Assembly (NCBI RefSeq): GCF_963583255.1
Contig: NC_084815.1
Span: 6,929,724-6,993,723 of the forward strand
Reading direction: 5' to 3'
Length of the DNA: 64,000 nucleotides
DNA from: Pyrus communis
Lineage: Eukaryota > Streptophyta > Magnoliopsida > Rosales > Rosaceae
The notes under the pieces were generated by a model. The model saw only the letters and a list, made by a program, of their open reading frames with translations. It made no database searches and had not been told where the DNA came from. Of this stretch, positions 1 to 11,600 are shown piece after piece (position 1 is the first letter of the stretch; every line of letters begins with the position of its first letter). A program made the translations under genes and the position numbers.

Positions 1-170
1 CCACATCGGAAACCTGACTATAGTGTTGAAGGGTCAATAAATTGCATCGTCATCTTTGAAAATCTCGGCGGATATAGAACTGAATTCAGCCTCCTTGTTT
101 TCAGATCACTGTTAAACCTAAACTTACATTGATCTCCGGGAGGACAATTTGACGATCGACTTCTTATTTT

Positions 171-1960
171 TCAACGTTGTTTATGGTGATGTTGCTTCAA
201 CATATCTGCCAAAGAACCCCATCCATTCTTACTATTCTTGCTAATAGACTCAGCATCATAAGAAGAAGAAAGAGAAATCCCATAGTTGTGTCGATCCTGG
301 GATTCTAGGCGGTGCTTCGGGGTACTTAGCGACTGCGTCTTTGCCTTGGCAGATGCTGTCACAGCCATGTAATGTTGATCATGAACAGAATTGTTCTGTT
401 CCGCTTCTACAGTGCAAAATGATCTCCTTGGCAATACCAGAACTTTTGGGGTCGGTCTTTCCACTGAATCTTCATTTCTCACATGTCGCGGTTTAACTTG
501 TGATCTCCCAAACAATGCTCCAGTACTAGCACTAAGATTTGAATGAAGGATTTGCGTTCCAGTTTCATTGATGCTCGCTGAATCTTCTAACATTTGAACA
601 TTTCTGCTTTCCTGCAAAACACAATAGTTGTACGGACTTTCAAATTTGCTGTGGGTTCTCCTTTTCATTGTATATTCTCATCTGAATCAAGATGTTCAGA
701 TAATTTAAGCTGAAAAGTACGTTTTACTTACCCGTAGAGAAAAAGAGTATTTCTTCATCCTATCTCTTTTGGTCATAGCCTCTTGCTTTCTTAGCCGTAC
801 GGATTCCATGTCTTCCTGTGAAATTATACTGAAATCCCACCCTCTCTGGCTGCTACATTGAAGCTGTTCATAACAAACATCTTGCGTAAATCAAACAATG
901 TGGAGGCGTCATAAGGTAGTATCATGAAAAGGAATAATTATTTGTAGATATGAAGAAATAAATTCTCACTTACTGGTGTTTCATTTTCTTCCCACTCCCT
1001 TTTTGTCTTGCTGATCAGCTGTTTGTTTTCACCATCACTACATATCTCGTGTGTAGTAAGAATGCTCCTTTGGCAAACCTCTGCCTGCCCCTCATTTCCT
1101 TTTCTCTTGGACGGCAAACGCTTCAAAGTGGTAGCTGCTTGTCGTCGTCTCACAGCTCTACCACGAACAATTGCTTGAACTCTTACGAGTCCTTTCAACG
1201 CTCGCAATGCTTTCCTTGCCTGTTTTACTCTAACTTTTAGACCATGCTAATTTCTAGAGAGGATCTAATGGTGATTTCTCAATAACGATACTTATTTCAA
1301 ATCCACCTTTCATTTAATGTTCCCATCAAATAAATAAATTCGAATGGTTATAAAAATTCATAGTACACATTGACTACTCATGCATATATTTCAAGTTGAT
1401 GAATCTGAGTTTATAGTTTTGAAGAAGCTCACAAGATGCGCACGATAAACACTTTGAATTTTAATGGCGGCCAAGTTCCTGTCAAACTTGGTGTGATAGT
1501 GGCGAGATTTTGAAGTAGTAGTAAGGCGCACAACCTCAGCTGCAGCACGGGCAGCAGCCACTGCTGCCTCTGCTGCAGCAGCGGTTGCAATTGCAACAGT
1601 GAAAGCATGTCTTTTCTGCTCTTCAGTTGCTTCACTGAGCAGTACTGCTCTCTCTGATGATGATGCTGTGATCAGTGCAGGCTGTGCAGGGTACTGCGGA
1701 AGTACCTCCAGCTTCCCGAAAATCCATTTCCAGTTCTTCGATTTCTGGTGATTAATTAGGAAACAAAAAATATATAATGACAACCAAATTAAAGAGGATC
1801 ACAACATATGTGTAAATAATTAAGCAGTAGTTAACCTAATTAAGGCAATGAAGGAAGACTGAGAAATAGAATTCAATTCACCAACCTTTTGTGTCTTTGA
1901 GTTTGCTTCAGAAGTTAAGAGCTTCTTGACCCAACCAAACCAGCACTTTGTCTTTGCCAT
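171..1960 (-). CDS. IQD: IQ67-domain (IQD) calmodulin-binding protein, 5 exons
   Basis: Five exons join in phase 0 with GT..AG borders: 1960-1886, 1744-1433, 1219-974, 863-732 and 611-171, giving 401 residues. Exon 1 begins [15 protein letters not shown], a typical IQD N-terminus. Residues 76-98 are alanine-rich ([20 protein letters not shown]). The IQ67 domain starts at [13 protein letters not shown] (residues 117-129) and continues in exon 3 with [20 protein letters not shown]. The phase-0 intron inside the IQ67 domain is a hallmark of the family. The C-terminus is basic and low in complexity, ending [19 protein letters not shown] proteins bind calmodulin through IQ motifs and are known scaffolds at microtubules, plasma membrane or nucleus. 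The exact paralogue cannot be told from sequence alone. The first 170 bases of the window are its 3' flank. No lesion is seen, so the gene is probably functional. Confidence 0.93.
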
Positions 1961-4957
1961 TGAACAAGTAGTAAGACCATCTTAAATCTTAATCCATTAT
2001 GATGTCAAGCATCGTCGTTTATTTTTCAGGCGCTAACCACTCGCTGGAGCACTAATGTAACTGGATAAATACATATATATGTTACTAATTTGTGTGTATA
2101 TTAAGGTTCGTAGCAGGTACGTATATAATACGAAAAATTAAGGAACATGAATATGTAATACATAATGAATCATGATATATGCACTTGAAAGATTCTAGAC
2201 TCATAATTCTTCTGTCATGATGCTAAAAACTAAACTCTCAGGTCCAAACCTATTAAAACCTACATCAATCAACTTAAATGCATGAACCGTGATACTTCAA
2301 GTAGGTTTTCCATGGTGTCTTTGCTTCAAGCCTTCAATCACTACAACTAACAGCATACACAGAGAGAGAGAGAGAGAGAGAAACTGTACAATGGCTGCTG
2401 CAGGTACTTAGACGTTGTTAGTTGACGAAGACTGATGACTCATAACAGCAGCAGGTGCGGTGGTTTAAGAAGAAGAACGAGTCTGCTTAACTTCACTGGG
2501 GTCCTCTCTCTCTCCCCCTCTCCACCATCAACGGTCAATTCAACAACCACCATTGACGAGTCCTAATGTCTGCTTTCATGAAATTACCCTAGCATTAGTT
2601 ATAATGACGTTAGAAAGTCTAACATGTGCGAGGCCAAAGGTCTATGGAAAATAATGATGGTTTTGGTTTGGTCCACTTATAAGTACAACCTGGATAGTGG
2701 ATACTTTATATTGCATGAATTCCTCGACCACTTTTAAAGTTTTTAACATATTACGTAACCCTCTATTTATCTCTTACATTCCCAGATAATATAGTGGCAA
2801 ACCTAGCTAAGAATCTGTTCTCAAGCTTGAGTGGCATTGATATGGTTGAAAAATACAAGAATTATGCGTTAGAAAATCGACAAAACAAAATATGATATAT
2901 TGAGCAGATTTGGTTGTAGTTACACTAAGCGTTTTGTGATAAACTGTTTACAAATAATGTACTGTGCACATAATAAAATGTAAGTATCCAATGCTTGGCC
3001 TATTCTAAACTACTAGTTTAACTCATTATACTATCTTCTTACACCATTTGAACTAATTCGAAGGACTTGATTGTGTAGACCTTTTTTGTATATTAGAAGA
3101 AACACTTCATATCAACTTTTGAAAGGATTTATTATCAATTTTTACAAAACTTTGGTCGGAAGAATGGATTAAGTATTTTCATAACAATGATATACAAATT
3201 GCACCTATAAAGTCTATAATTAAAAGGATCGGTCCCCCTCCCTGCACTTTAATTCTGCATGTAATGTGACACTACATGTGAGGTGAGTTTTGACTTGTCA
3301 AATAAGAACTTTCGTCACAATCCTAATCCTCCCACGTGTGACCCGGGCAAAAGTGACACCAAAATAGCTTTTGAGCTGTTCAATTTTCCATGATTTAAGA
3401 CTTATCAATGCAGAATTTTTTGCAACTTTTGCTTAGATTGGGCTCCAATGAGTTGTCCTAATAAAAAATAAAATGACACTTTTTCTAGATAAAACTGAAA
3501 AAGGAAAAGTATGAGTTTTTGAAACATAGTGGCTATTTTCTCAACATCTATTTTTTCATATAAAAACAGCCATGCAGTTAGTGAGAATTTTATTAATGTT
3601 GTTCAAATTCATAAAATAATCGAACCTAAGATCATTTTTAGAAATTGTTATAGACTAGATTATTAACTAAAACACTTTGTTTAGAAGTTCACTTTTAAAA
3701 CTGAAATTTTATTTTCATTTTAATTTGCAATGTGTCAGATTATTAATTGGCTCGATACATTGATTGAAACACAAATACATCATTGATATTTCATTTCCCC
3801 TATTTTATTCTTGCCGACTGTTGCTTTAGAGAAAAGATAAGTAGCCCATATTAAAATCGAACCGCTGCTAAAGATATCTTTATTTATGTATCCTTTAAAG
3901 AAGCTGTTTTATATACATGATAAGATTTGGAAACATGAGTCAAACTAATCATCAGTTTTAGGAGGTTGACCCATGTAAGCATGAAAATATTAAATTGAAT
4001 ATGCTACCCCAATAAAAATTAAAAAAAAAAAAAAAAAAACCTCGTCAGATAGATAATTCCTGTCGGCTATACGCTACTTTTGTTGCTGAAGGCTTTAGAC
4101 AACGGAAGTTTGTTGGAAAAGAGTAGTTGGGCAAAACCCGCTGTCTAAAACCTTGAACGACAAGACCACAATTCCGAGTTATTTAAAGCAATGTATTATT
4201 GTCTACACTAAAGTCGGATTCATCGTTTTCATAATTTCTAAGTTATTTAGAGCAGTGTATTATATTATCTCTTAATCAGTTACCTAAAAGGAGAAAAGAA
4301 TGAAGCATGTCATAATAGCTACATGCATGCACAGCCTGCATTTGCCAACAATATTGATGCATGCATTTCTTGATTAGTGAATATTCAAACTTCTAAGTGG
4401 CACGTTAATATAATCTTAACCCAGCGGTATTGGAAGCGGCTGAGCATTTGCTTTATGCTTTCAGCTTAAGGGACAGAAAAGAAATAAGAGAACCAACAAT
4501 ATATTTAAGCAACCTTTTTTTCTTTATATTTCTTTATGTTGTTTTTTTAGACTAAACTTTTTGGCTAATTGATTTAAATATTTTTGTACATGTGAACCAA
4601 TTATGTAAGTGGTCCGCTAATTCTTTGCTTTCTACAAAGGCAGCATTTTTTTACTGCAAAAATACTGAAAATGAAAAACAAAAAGGAAAAATAATACACT
4701 TTGAAGCATCGAAACATATATAAACAGAAAAAGATTAATACAGTTTATATACAGAGACATACAAATACGGTTTTTTGCAAATATCGGGTATTATTTTTTT
4801 CATTATTTTACTCTTTCTGTTGGTAGTAGCACTTAAAATTAAAAGGGAAAATTTTTCGAGGACTCAATGCAACTTCACTATTTACATTCCCATTCTCCAT
4901 TCTTATCCAAGATTTAACAGAGAAAGGCTGATAGTTGATTTCCACAATTCTAGCTCG
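1961..4957. other. Intergenic region upstream of IQD
   Basis: AT-rich, non-coding sequence that should include the IQD promoter and 5' leader. It holds a GA microsatellite (2361-2381) and a 19-base A run (4021-4039). I see no open frame that resembles a protein family and no transposon termini. Confidence 0.6.
2361..2381. repeat. (AG)n microsatellite
   Basis: About ten AG units, roughly 400 bp upstream of the IQD start codon. GA-rich stretches are common in plant 5' regions. Confidence 0.9.
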
Positions 4958-5057
4958 CCTGTCCTAGTTTCCATGCCCGCGACAACTGTTATGCCTAGCA
5001 TAACCTACCTGTCCTAGTTTCCATGCCCGCGATAACTGTTATGCCTAGCATAACCTA
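4958..5057. repeat. 50-bp tandem duplication
   Basis: Two adjacent 50-bp units (4958-5007 and 5008-5057) differ at one position (gacaactg against gataactg). The unit holds the inverted pair gcctagcataacc. There is no coding content. Confidence 0.9.
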
Positions 5058-5530
5058 CCCACAGTTTTTCGTAGGGGCAACACCAGGCTAATCCATGGCT
5101 GCGTCGTACAAATATTGCCTACCACAACCCCAAAGAAAATTTAATCAATTTAACATAAAAGTTTTACATACGCTGATCAAGTACCATCATCTGACTGTAT
5201 CCTATAGTTTCTCCAGTCTATAAGTTGTGTGACTTGATTTAGATAGAGGACTGCAGGCGGGAAGGAATATAAGCGTTTAGATATACTAGCATATAAACAA
5301 AACCTAAGGGGCGAGCTAGGACAAGATGGAGAAAGATACAGAACTTTAACATTTGGAAGACTGCAAGAAGATTGAAATTTTCATGCTTTCGCAATGTACG
5401 ATTGTCGATTGGAAGGATCACGACTGAGTTTGTCTGCAATTCAGAATAGATACAGAACATTGACTTTAGGAATCAGCAATATGATATGCTTCTATTACTA
5501 ATGATTTATTAACGAAACATACGTTTCCTA

Positions 5531-5873
5531 ATGAAATTGACATAGAAAACAAATATAATTACTTCTCTCCCGTTCTGGTGAGAGCACTTCTCTCTCTTTG
5601 AGAGTTTCTTCCGCCGTCTGTGCGAGTCTCACTTCCGTTTCCGGTCTTCCTCTAGGGTGTTCTGGATGTGTCTGTGTTTGTATTGGGCCCCACTTGTACT
5701 AGTTTTGGGCTCTTTTGTATGTGCTTTTGAGCTCCAATGTTTTGTTTTGAACTTATGTAGTTAATGGACCTCTTTGTATCTTTAATTGACCTTTGATCCT
5801 GAAATAAAACGTCTTGTTTTTCAAAAAAAAAAAAAAAGAAAAAGAAAAAATGAAAAATGAAATTGACATAGAA
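5531..5873 (+). mobile_element. Retroposon (5'-truncated LINE or retrocopy) with 17-bp target duplication
   Basis: The 17-base sequence atgaaattgacatagaa occurs at 5531-5547 and again at 5857-5873. Between the copies lies about 309 bp ending in an A-rich tail (5823-5856). This is the signature of target-primed reverse transcription. The body contains aataaaac shortly before the A tail, like a polyadenylation signal. No reading frame of LINE type remains, so it could be the 3' end of a LINE, a SINE-like unit or a processed transcript. Confidence 0.85.
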
Positions 5874-5935
5874 TTGGGAGGGGGTGTGTGTGAGTCTAAA
5901 TACGAAAGCAAAGTTCTGAAAGATGTTAGACACTA

Positions 5936-6475
5936 GTCGAGTGGCGAGTTGGGCCTAGTGCCTAGGCAGCTAAGCGGGGCCTAAATGGATTAGGCGGATT
6001 AAGTAAACTTATTATATACTGTATAAATAAGTGCCTATTTATAATTAAAAAAACACATGATTATATATATAAAGTGCAAAATAAAATGACACATTATAGG
6101 GGTGTGATATCCACACCCCTTTTTACTTCTTACGCACCCTTCTAGCTTTCGGCCGTTGAATCAGATGAATTAAAGAAGATTAAATGACAGAATTTAACAA
6201 GGGGAGTGTGAGAAGTAAGTATTAGAACATATTGAAAACATGGGAACAAGCATATAATGAGTGTTCATCCAAGTATTTAACAAGTCTCTAACATTTTATT
6301 GAAAAAATTAAATGCAAAATGAAAGTTATCAATTTTCTGTCTATATGAGAATCGCGACCTAGGTGAGTTTATGCCTAAGCGCACTTTCTTAATTTTCAAA
6401 TGCATAGGGATTAATTAGAGCAGTGGCCAGCTTCCTAGCGCCTAGGTGGCACTAGGCGGTTTAGAACAGTGAGGA
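5936..6475. other. Degenerate repeat with inverted GCCTAGG-type ends
   Basis: The left part has gggcctagtgcctaggc and the right part has cctagcgcctaggtggc. These are imperfect inverted matches, as in an old MITE. No clear target duplication was found. A separate MITE end lies inside it at 6099. Confidence 0.3.
6099..6221. mobile_element. hAT-type MITE, right end lost
   Basis: Starts GGGGTGTGATATCCAC and continues through ttcggccgttgaatcag to gagtgtgagaagtaa. It matches the complete MITE at 26992-27139 along most of its length. The right terminal repeat seen in that copy is missing here. Confidence 0.75.
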
Positions 6476-7006
6476 AAATTTGTTGGTTGCTACGATAATT
6501 GTACTGCTGTATTATTTTACAGAATAAGCATAACACGGGTAGCATTTACATATGGCAGGCACAATAAGCATAACACGGTTTAGAACAGACAAATATCGCC
6601 TTCCCAAGGGTAGTAAACGACAGTGTTTCAACGAACACCATGACAGCTCAAGTTATTAAAAATCAAAGAGAAAAAGTAGTTAAAGTGGTTCGACCAAAAC
6701 CATCAACACAACTCAAATCTTGGTTTCGTTGTAACTCTGGGATTACCAAACACCTTAGCCAACTGGGATTTGAGGAGAATTTAAAACCTAAACACTAATT
6801 CCTTGAGGCACAAGTTGCTTCTGTACTCTCTGAAAACCATCACCTCTGAAATGGGGGTGTATTGGTTTTTATTCCTGAGCTCCTTCGATTAATTTAAAGC
6901 AATGTTTCTGTTATATTTCTTTGGAACGGATGCCGATCTAGTTTATTTTCCTGAGGGATCACTCAACCAGTTCATTCCATAACCCCAAATCCCAACCGGA
7001 ATACAT
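6476..7006. other. Intergenic sequence
   Basis: No gene recognised. The 16-bp motif aataagcataacacgg occurs twice within 50 bp (about 6523-6582), a short local duplication. Confidence 0.5.
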
Positions 7007-7362
7007 TTAACCACTGCTGCTGCAAACACCATTTCTCACCCCTAACGTTGCCAACTTTCTCACTACATAGTTGGAGGCAACTGTGTTTTCATACAGCGGG
7101 CCAACATTATTCATGATTGTGGCCACAATCACATAGTAGATAAACTTCTCATTTGCAACACGGCAACGAATTTCAGGAATTCCAGGGGATGAAAACCACT
7201 CAATTGGCCACACAAATTATGCATCATCATGGTTTCCAAATACACTGGCACAAGGAATGCCCCTGGCTATTCTTGGTGAAGTTGCCTGATCCCGGTACAA
7301 GCTTGCATTTTCAATCCATATATTATTGGCTGTGATGACATCTCCGAGATGGATAACGAAAT
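7007..7362 (-). pseudogene. Purple acid phosphatase 16-like (metallophosphoesterase) fragment
   Basis: Read on the minus strand from an acceptor-like ttgcag ending at 7363, the sequence gives [13 protein letters not shown], then [15 protein letters not shown], then WPIEWFSSPGIP. GD and GNHD are metal-binding motifs of calcineurin-like phosphoesterases, and the order matches plant PAP16-type proteins. An in-frame TAA follows GNHDDA. After SPGIPEIRC the similarity fades, and the rest of the gene (N-terminal exons, C-terminal part with the later histidines) is absent. It is a broken fragment. Confidence 0.75.
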
Positions 7363-7365
7363 CTG

Positions 7366-8266
7366 CAATTTACGTTTCATTCCTTAGATTCTATAACGAC
7401 ACAGCAACGGGATGTTGGCAGGTCTACAGGCTAGGTTAAGTAATAATATCAAACTCTTAGCAGCTCCAACACAACCAGAAATGTGAAACATAAAAAGAGA
7501 ACATACATTTGGTTCAAAGAAGAGGAAAACAACACACCAAGATCTTGTATAATATACAATATACTTGATGATACGTATTATCAAATTCAACTTTAGGAGA
7601 CCAGAAAACGCCAGCCTTTCGCATGTTGATTAAAATTAACAATCTAATGAACGCCCATTCTGTAAGTTGGTTTAAACAGAGCGCTTAAAAGTGAATTAAA
7701 CAAGTTAAGAGTGATAAATGCATGGCCTATCTTCACGTTCCAAAACCTAGGCCGAGATTAGGCGAGTTTTTAACATTAGCACTGTGTTCCTTGATATACT
7801 CTACTAACAATAGAGCACCACCAACACACACCCACACCCACAAGTGTCGGGATTTTGATTTCTTTTGGCGTACAACTGCATATGCGTGTTGGTTGTATGA
7901 TTACGTGCCTCGTGTGTTTCTCGTTGGGACACTGTCGATGTTATATCTGTTGGCGAGTGCAGACCTTTGTGCCTACTGCATGCTATACTACAAGAACAGA
8001 GTGAAAATGTGACTTGCAAGAATCTAGTTGCGCCTGAAACGGGATTATGCTTGTTTTGCAGTGCATGTTTGTCTCGATTCCTCAGGAGAACAACGATCAA
8101 ACTCAGGATACGATGAATCTCTGTATATACAACTTCGTGGTCATATTTCGAGTTGGTCAGTTGTACATACAACTTTGCATCTGACCCCTCTAAGGGTGGT
8201 ACATTATTTGTTCCCCAACAGATGCAGTTTACTGTACAAATTGTTGATAAATGAACCTTCCTGAAG
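7366..8266. other. Intergenic sequence
   Basis: No supportable gene. Open frames on both strands here lack family resemblance and look like chance. The end of this stretch is the insertion site of the gypsy element. Confidence 0.5.
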
Positions 8267-8271
8267 AAGTG
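8267..8271. repeat. Target site duplication AAGTG (left)
   Basis: Matches 13421-13425 exactly and directly abuts the left LTR. Confidence 0.95.
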
Positions 8272-8565
8272 TGTTAGCACCAAACCCTAGCAAGGCTCAA
8301 ACCTAGACCTGCTTGCAAGATCAGAAATGGCGAGGGAAGTCGAAGAGAACACTGAACAGAATTGGTTTTGTAAAATTGTATCTTCTTCTTACTTCAGAGA
8401 AAAACAGATGGTTATATAGTAACCCAATACAACATGAAACCTGTCAAATTGTAAACAAACTCCCTTAAAACTACAAATAGGAAAATGACCCCCAAATCTA
8501 TCTCACTTATTACATTTTGGTCCCTTCTTAGTACTTGTGATCGAAGTAATCACAAGATCATAACA
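8272..8565 (-). repeat. 3' LTR of gypsy element
   Basis: A 294-bp copy of 13127-13420. On the minus strand it contains a TATA-like CTATATAACC near 8411-8420, which also appears in the 5' LTR. Confidence 0.95.
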
Positions 8566-8579
8566 ATGCCTTCCCCTTC
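8566..8579 (-). other. Polypurine tract
   Basis: Minus strand reads GAAGGGGAAGGCA directly before the 3' LTR, the expected site of plus-strand priming. Confidence 0.85.
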
Positions 8580-8600
8580 AGAACAACCTTGTCCTCAAGG

Positions 8601-11600
8601 TTAAACTACAAAACCTGGAAATCGTTTCTGGAACTCATCAAAATCTTCCCAAGTGGCATCTGCAGTTTCCTTACCCTTCCATTGCACTAGAAGTTGAACT
8701 CCAGCCACATTCCCCTTTTTATACATCCTTCTCGACAAAATTGTTACAGGTATGTCCTGAACCAAGCCATCCTCAAACACCAAAGGAAGTTCAATCTGGG
8801 GAATCTCATTGTTTCCAACCTGTTTTTTGAGACAGCTAACATGAAACACAGGATGGACTTTGGACCCCTCAGGAAGTTTCAACTTGTATGCCACAACACC
8901 AATCTTCTCAAGAACTGCATAAGGACCATAGAACCGTGGTTGTAATTTGTGATAACTATGATTCACCAATGAGTGTAATTGATAGGGCACCAACTTCAAA
9001 TACACCATATCTCCAACATTAAAGTGTCTCTCAGTCCTTTTCTTATCTGCTTGCACTTTCATGCGATTTTGAGCTAGCTGCAAATTATTCTTTAACACTG
9101 ACAACAACCCATCTCTTTCAATCATGCATTGTTCCACAGAAGCTACTTTGGTGGAACCAACCTCATGTGGAACAATGTAAGGTGGGGGAAAACCATACAC
9201 CACTTCAAAGAGAGTATACTTTGAAGAAGTATGGTATGCAGTATTAAAGCACCACTCTGCCCATGGCAACCATTGAACCCATTTCCTCGGTTGTCCTCCA
9301 ACAAAGCACCTTAAGTAGGTCTCCAAACATCGATTCATTACCTCAGTCTGCCCATCAGTTTGAGGATGATATCCAGAACTCATGCAAAGTTTGGAACCTT
9401 GGAGTCTAAAGAGTTCTTTTCAAAAAGCACTTACAAACACTGGATCTCTATCACTCACAATGGAATTAGGCATGCCATGCAATCGGAAAACATGTTCTAT
9501 GAATAGTTGAGCAACTATAGAAGCATTGTAAGGATGAGTAAGTGCAATAAAATGACTGTACTTTGAAAGCCTGTCCACAATCACCATGATAACTGATTTT
9601 CCCTTGCAATTAGGCAATCCTACTATAAAATCCATGCTAATATCGGACCACACCCTTTGTGGCATAGGTAAGGGTTGAAGCAATCCAGGTGGTGCAATGG
9701 TTTCAAACTTGTTTTGTTGACATATGGCACATTCAGCAATGAACTTCTTTATATCCCCTTTTATTCCCTGCCAATAAAACCCCTTCTTAGTTCTTTGATA
9801 AGTTTTAGCTACCCCTTGATGACCTGCTGCTGGTGTGCAATGATGCTCCTCCATGAGCTTGGTTCTCCACTGAGAAGTTGGACTAATTACTACCCGCTTC
9901 TTGTAGCATAAAAACCCATTATCAAGAGAATATTTAGCTAAAGCAGGATTGGTGGTGCCCTTAAGTTTGTACTCAGTCACCTCCCTAATTTTGTCCATGA
10001 TCCAAGTATCACTCTCATTATACCTTCTCAAGTCATCCATCCATCCAAAATACGGATAAGATATGGCACCTAATTCCATAGTGTTCCCTGCAACAATTTC
10101 CTGATGGTCTGGAATTCGAGATAATGAATTTGCCACAGTATTTTCCTTCCCACTTCGATACCGAATTTCATAATCAAATCCGAGAAGTTTAGCCACCCAT
10201 TTGTGTTGGAACTGAGTGTTGGTTCTCTGCCCCAAGAAATACTTCAAACTGCTATGGTCAGTCTTTATAACAAAGTGCCTCCCTTGCAAATAATTCTGCC
10301 ATTTGCGTATCGCATGAACTATGGCAATAAGCTCCCTCTCATAAGTCGATAATGCCTGGTTTTTAGGCCCAAGTGCTTGACTGAAAAATGCAATTGGCCT
10401 GTGATTTTGTTGCAAAACAGCACCTATACCATTTCCAGAAGCATCACACTCCACTACAAAGGTTTGAGAAAAATCTGGAAGTGCTAAAACCTGTGGTGAT
10501 GACATAATGCTCTTGAGTTGTCTAAAAGCTTCACTAGCTGAATCATTCCAAGCAAATCCCTCTTTTTTGGTCAAATTGTACAAAGGTTGACATACCTTCC
10601 CATAACCGGGAATAAATTTGCGATAATAGCCAGTAAGCCCTAAAAATCCTCTTAACTCCTTTACATTTCTGGGTTGAGGCCACTGCTGAATTGCTTTGAG
10701 CTTTGATGGATCTGCAGCCACCCCATCCTTAGACACTATATGTCCCAGATACTCAACACTACTTTGACCAAAAGAGCACTTAGACTTTTTGAGATATAGT
10801 TGATTTTTGTGAAGCACAGTGAGGACTTCCTTCAAATGAACCAAGTGGTGCTGCCAAGAGGTGCTATAGATGAGTATATCATCAAAGAAAACAAGCACAA
10901 ACTTCCTAAGGAATGGTTTAAACAGATCATTCATCACATTCTGGAATCATTAGTGAGCCCAAAAGGCATCACCAAAAACTCATAGTGACCTTCATGGGTT
11001 TTAAATGTTGTCTTGCCCACATCCTCAGGTTTCATTAAAATTTGATGATATCCAGATCGCAAATCGAGCTTAGAAAAATATTGGGAACCATGCAATTCAT
11101 CCAACAAGTCATCAATAAGGGGAATTGGATACTTGTCTTTAATTGTAAGTGCATTCAATTCCCTATAGTCAATGCACATTCTCCATGTGCCCTCCTTCTT
11201 CTTGACTAAAAGTACGGGGAATGAAAAGGGACTATGGCTAGCCTTTATAAATCCTGCATCCAAAAGCTCCTGCACAGCCTTCTCAATTTCCGTTTTTTGA
11301 AGAGGTCCATAGTGATAAGGCCTCAAGTGTGGCGGTTTAGCACCAGGAGCTAAAGCAATAGAATGATCAAGTGACCTGGATGGTGGCAGTTTAGTAGGTA
11401 GCTCAAAAATGTCTTCAAATTCGCCCAATAATGCTTGTAATTCCTGCAGCTGTGAAGAGTTGAGTGTACTAGTTCCCAACTGAGTAGTTTCCAGAGAATA
11501 AAGACATAAACCAAGATTAGAACTGTTAAGTTCCTTATCAACGTTATGCAAGGGAAGTTCCTGAATGAATGGGACTGTTGGAGGACTATGAAACAACTTA

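Noticed and set aside
4775..5017. Open frame with a hydrophobic N-terminus on the plus strand
   Set aside because: It runs into the 50-bp tandem duplication and lacks any family resemblance. It is probably chance.
7804..8283. 159-codon minus-strand open frame
   Set aside because: It ends in the LTR of the gypsy element and has no recognisable motif. It is likely a chance frame.
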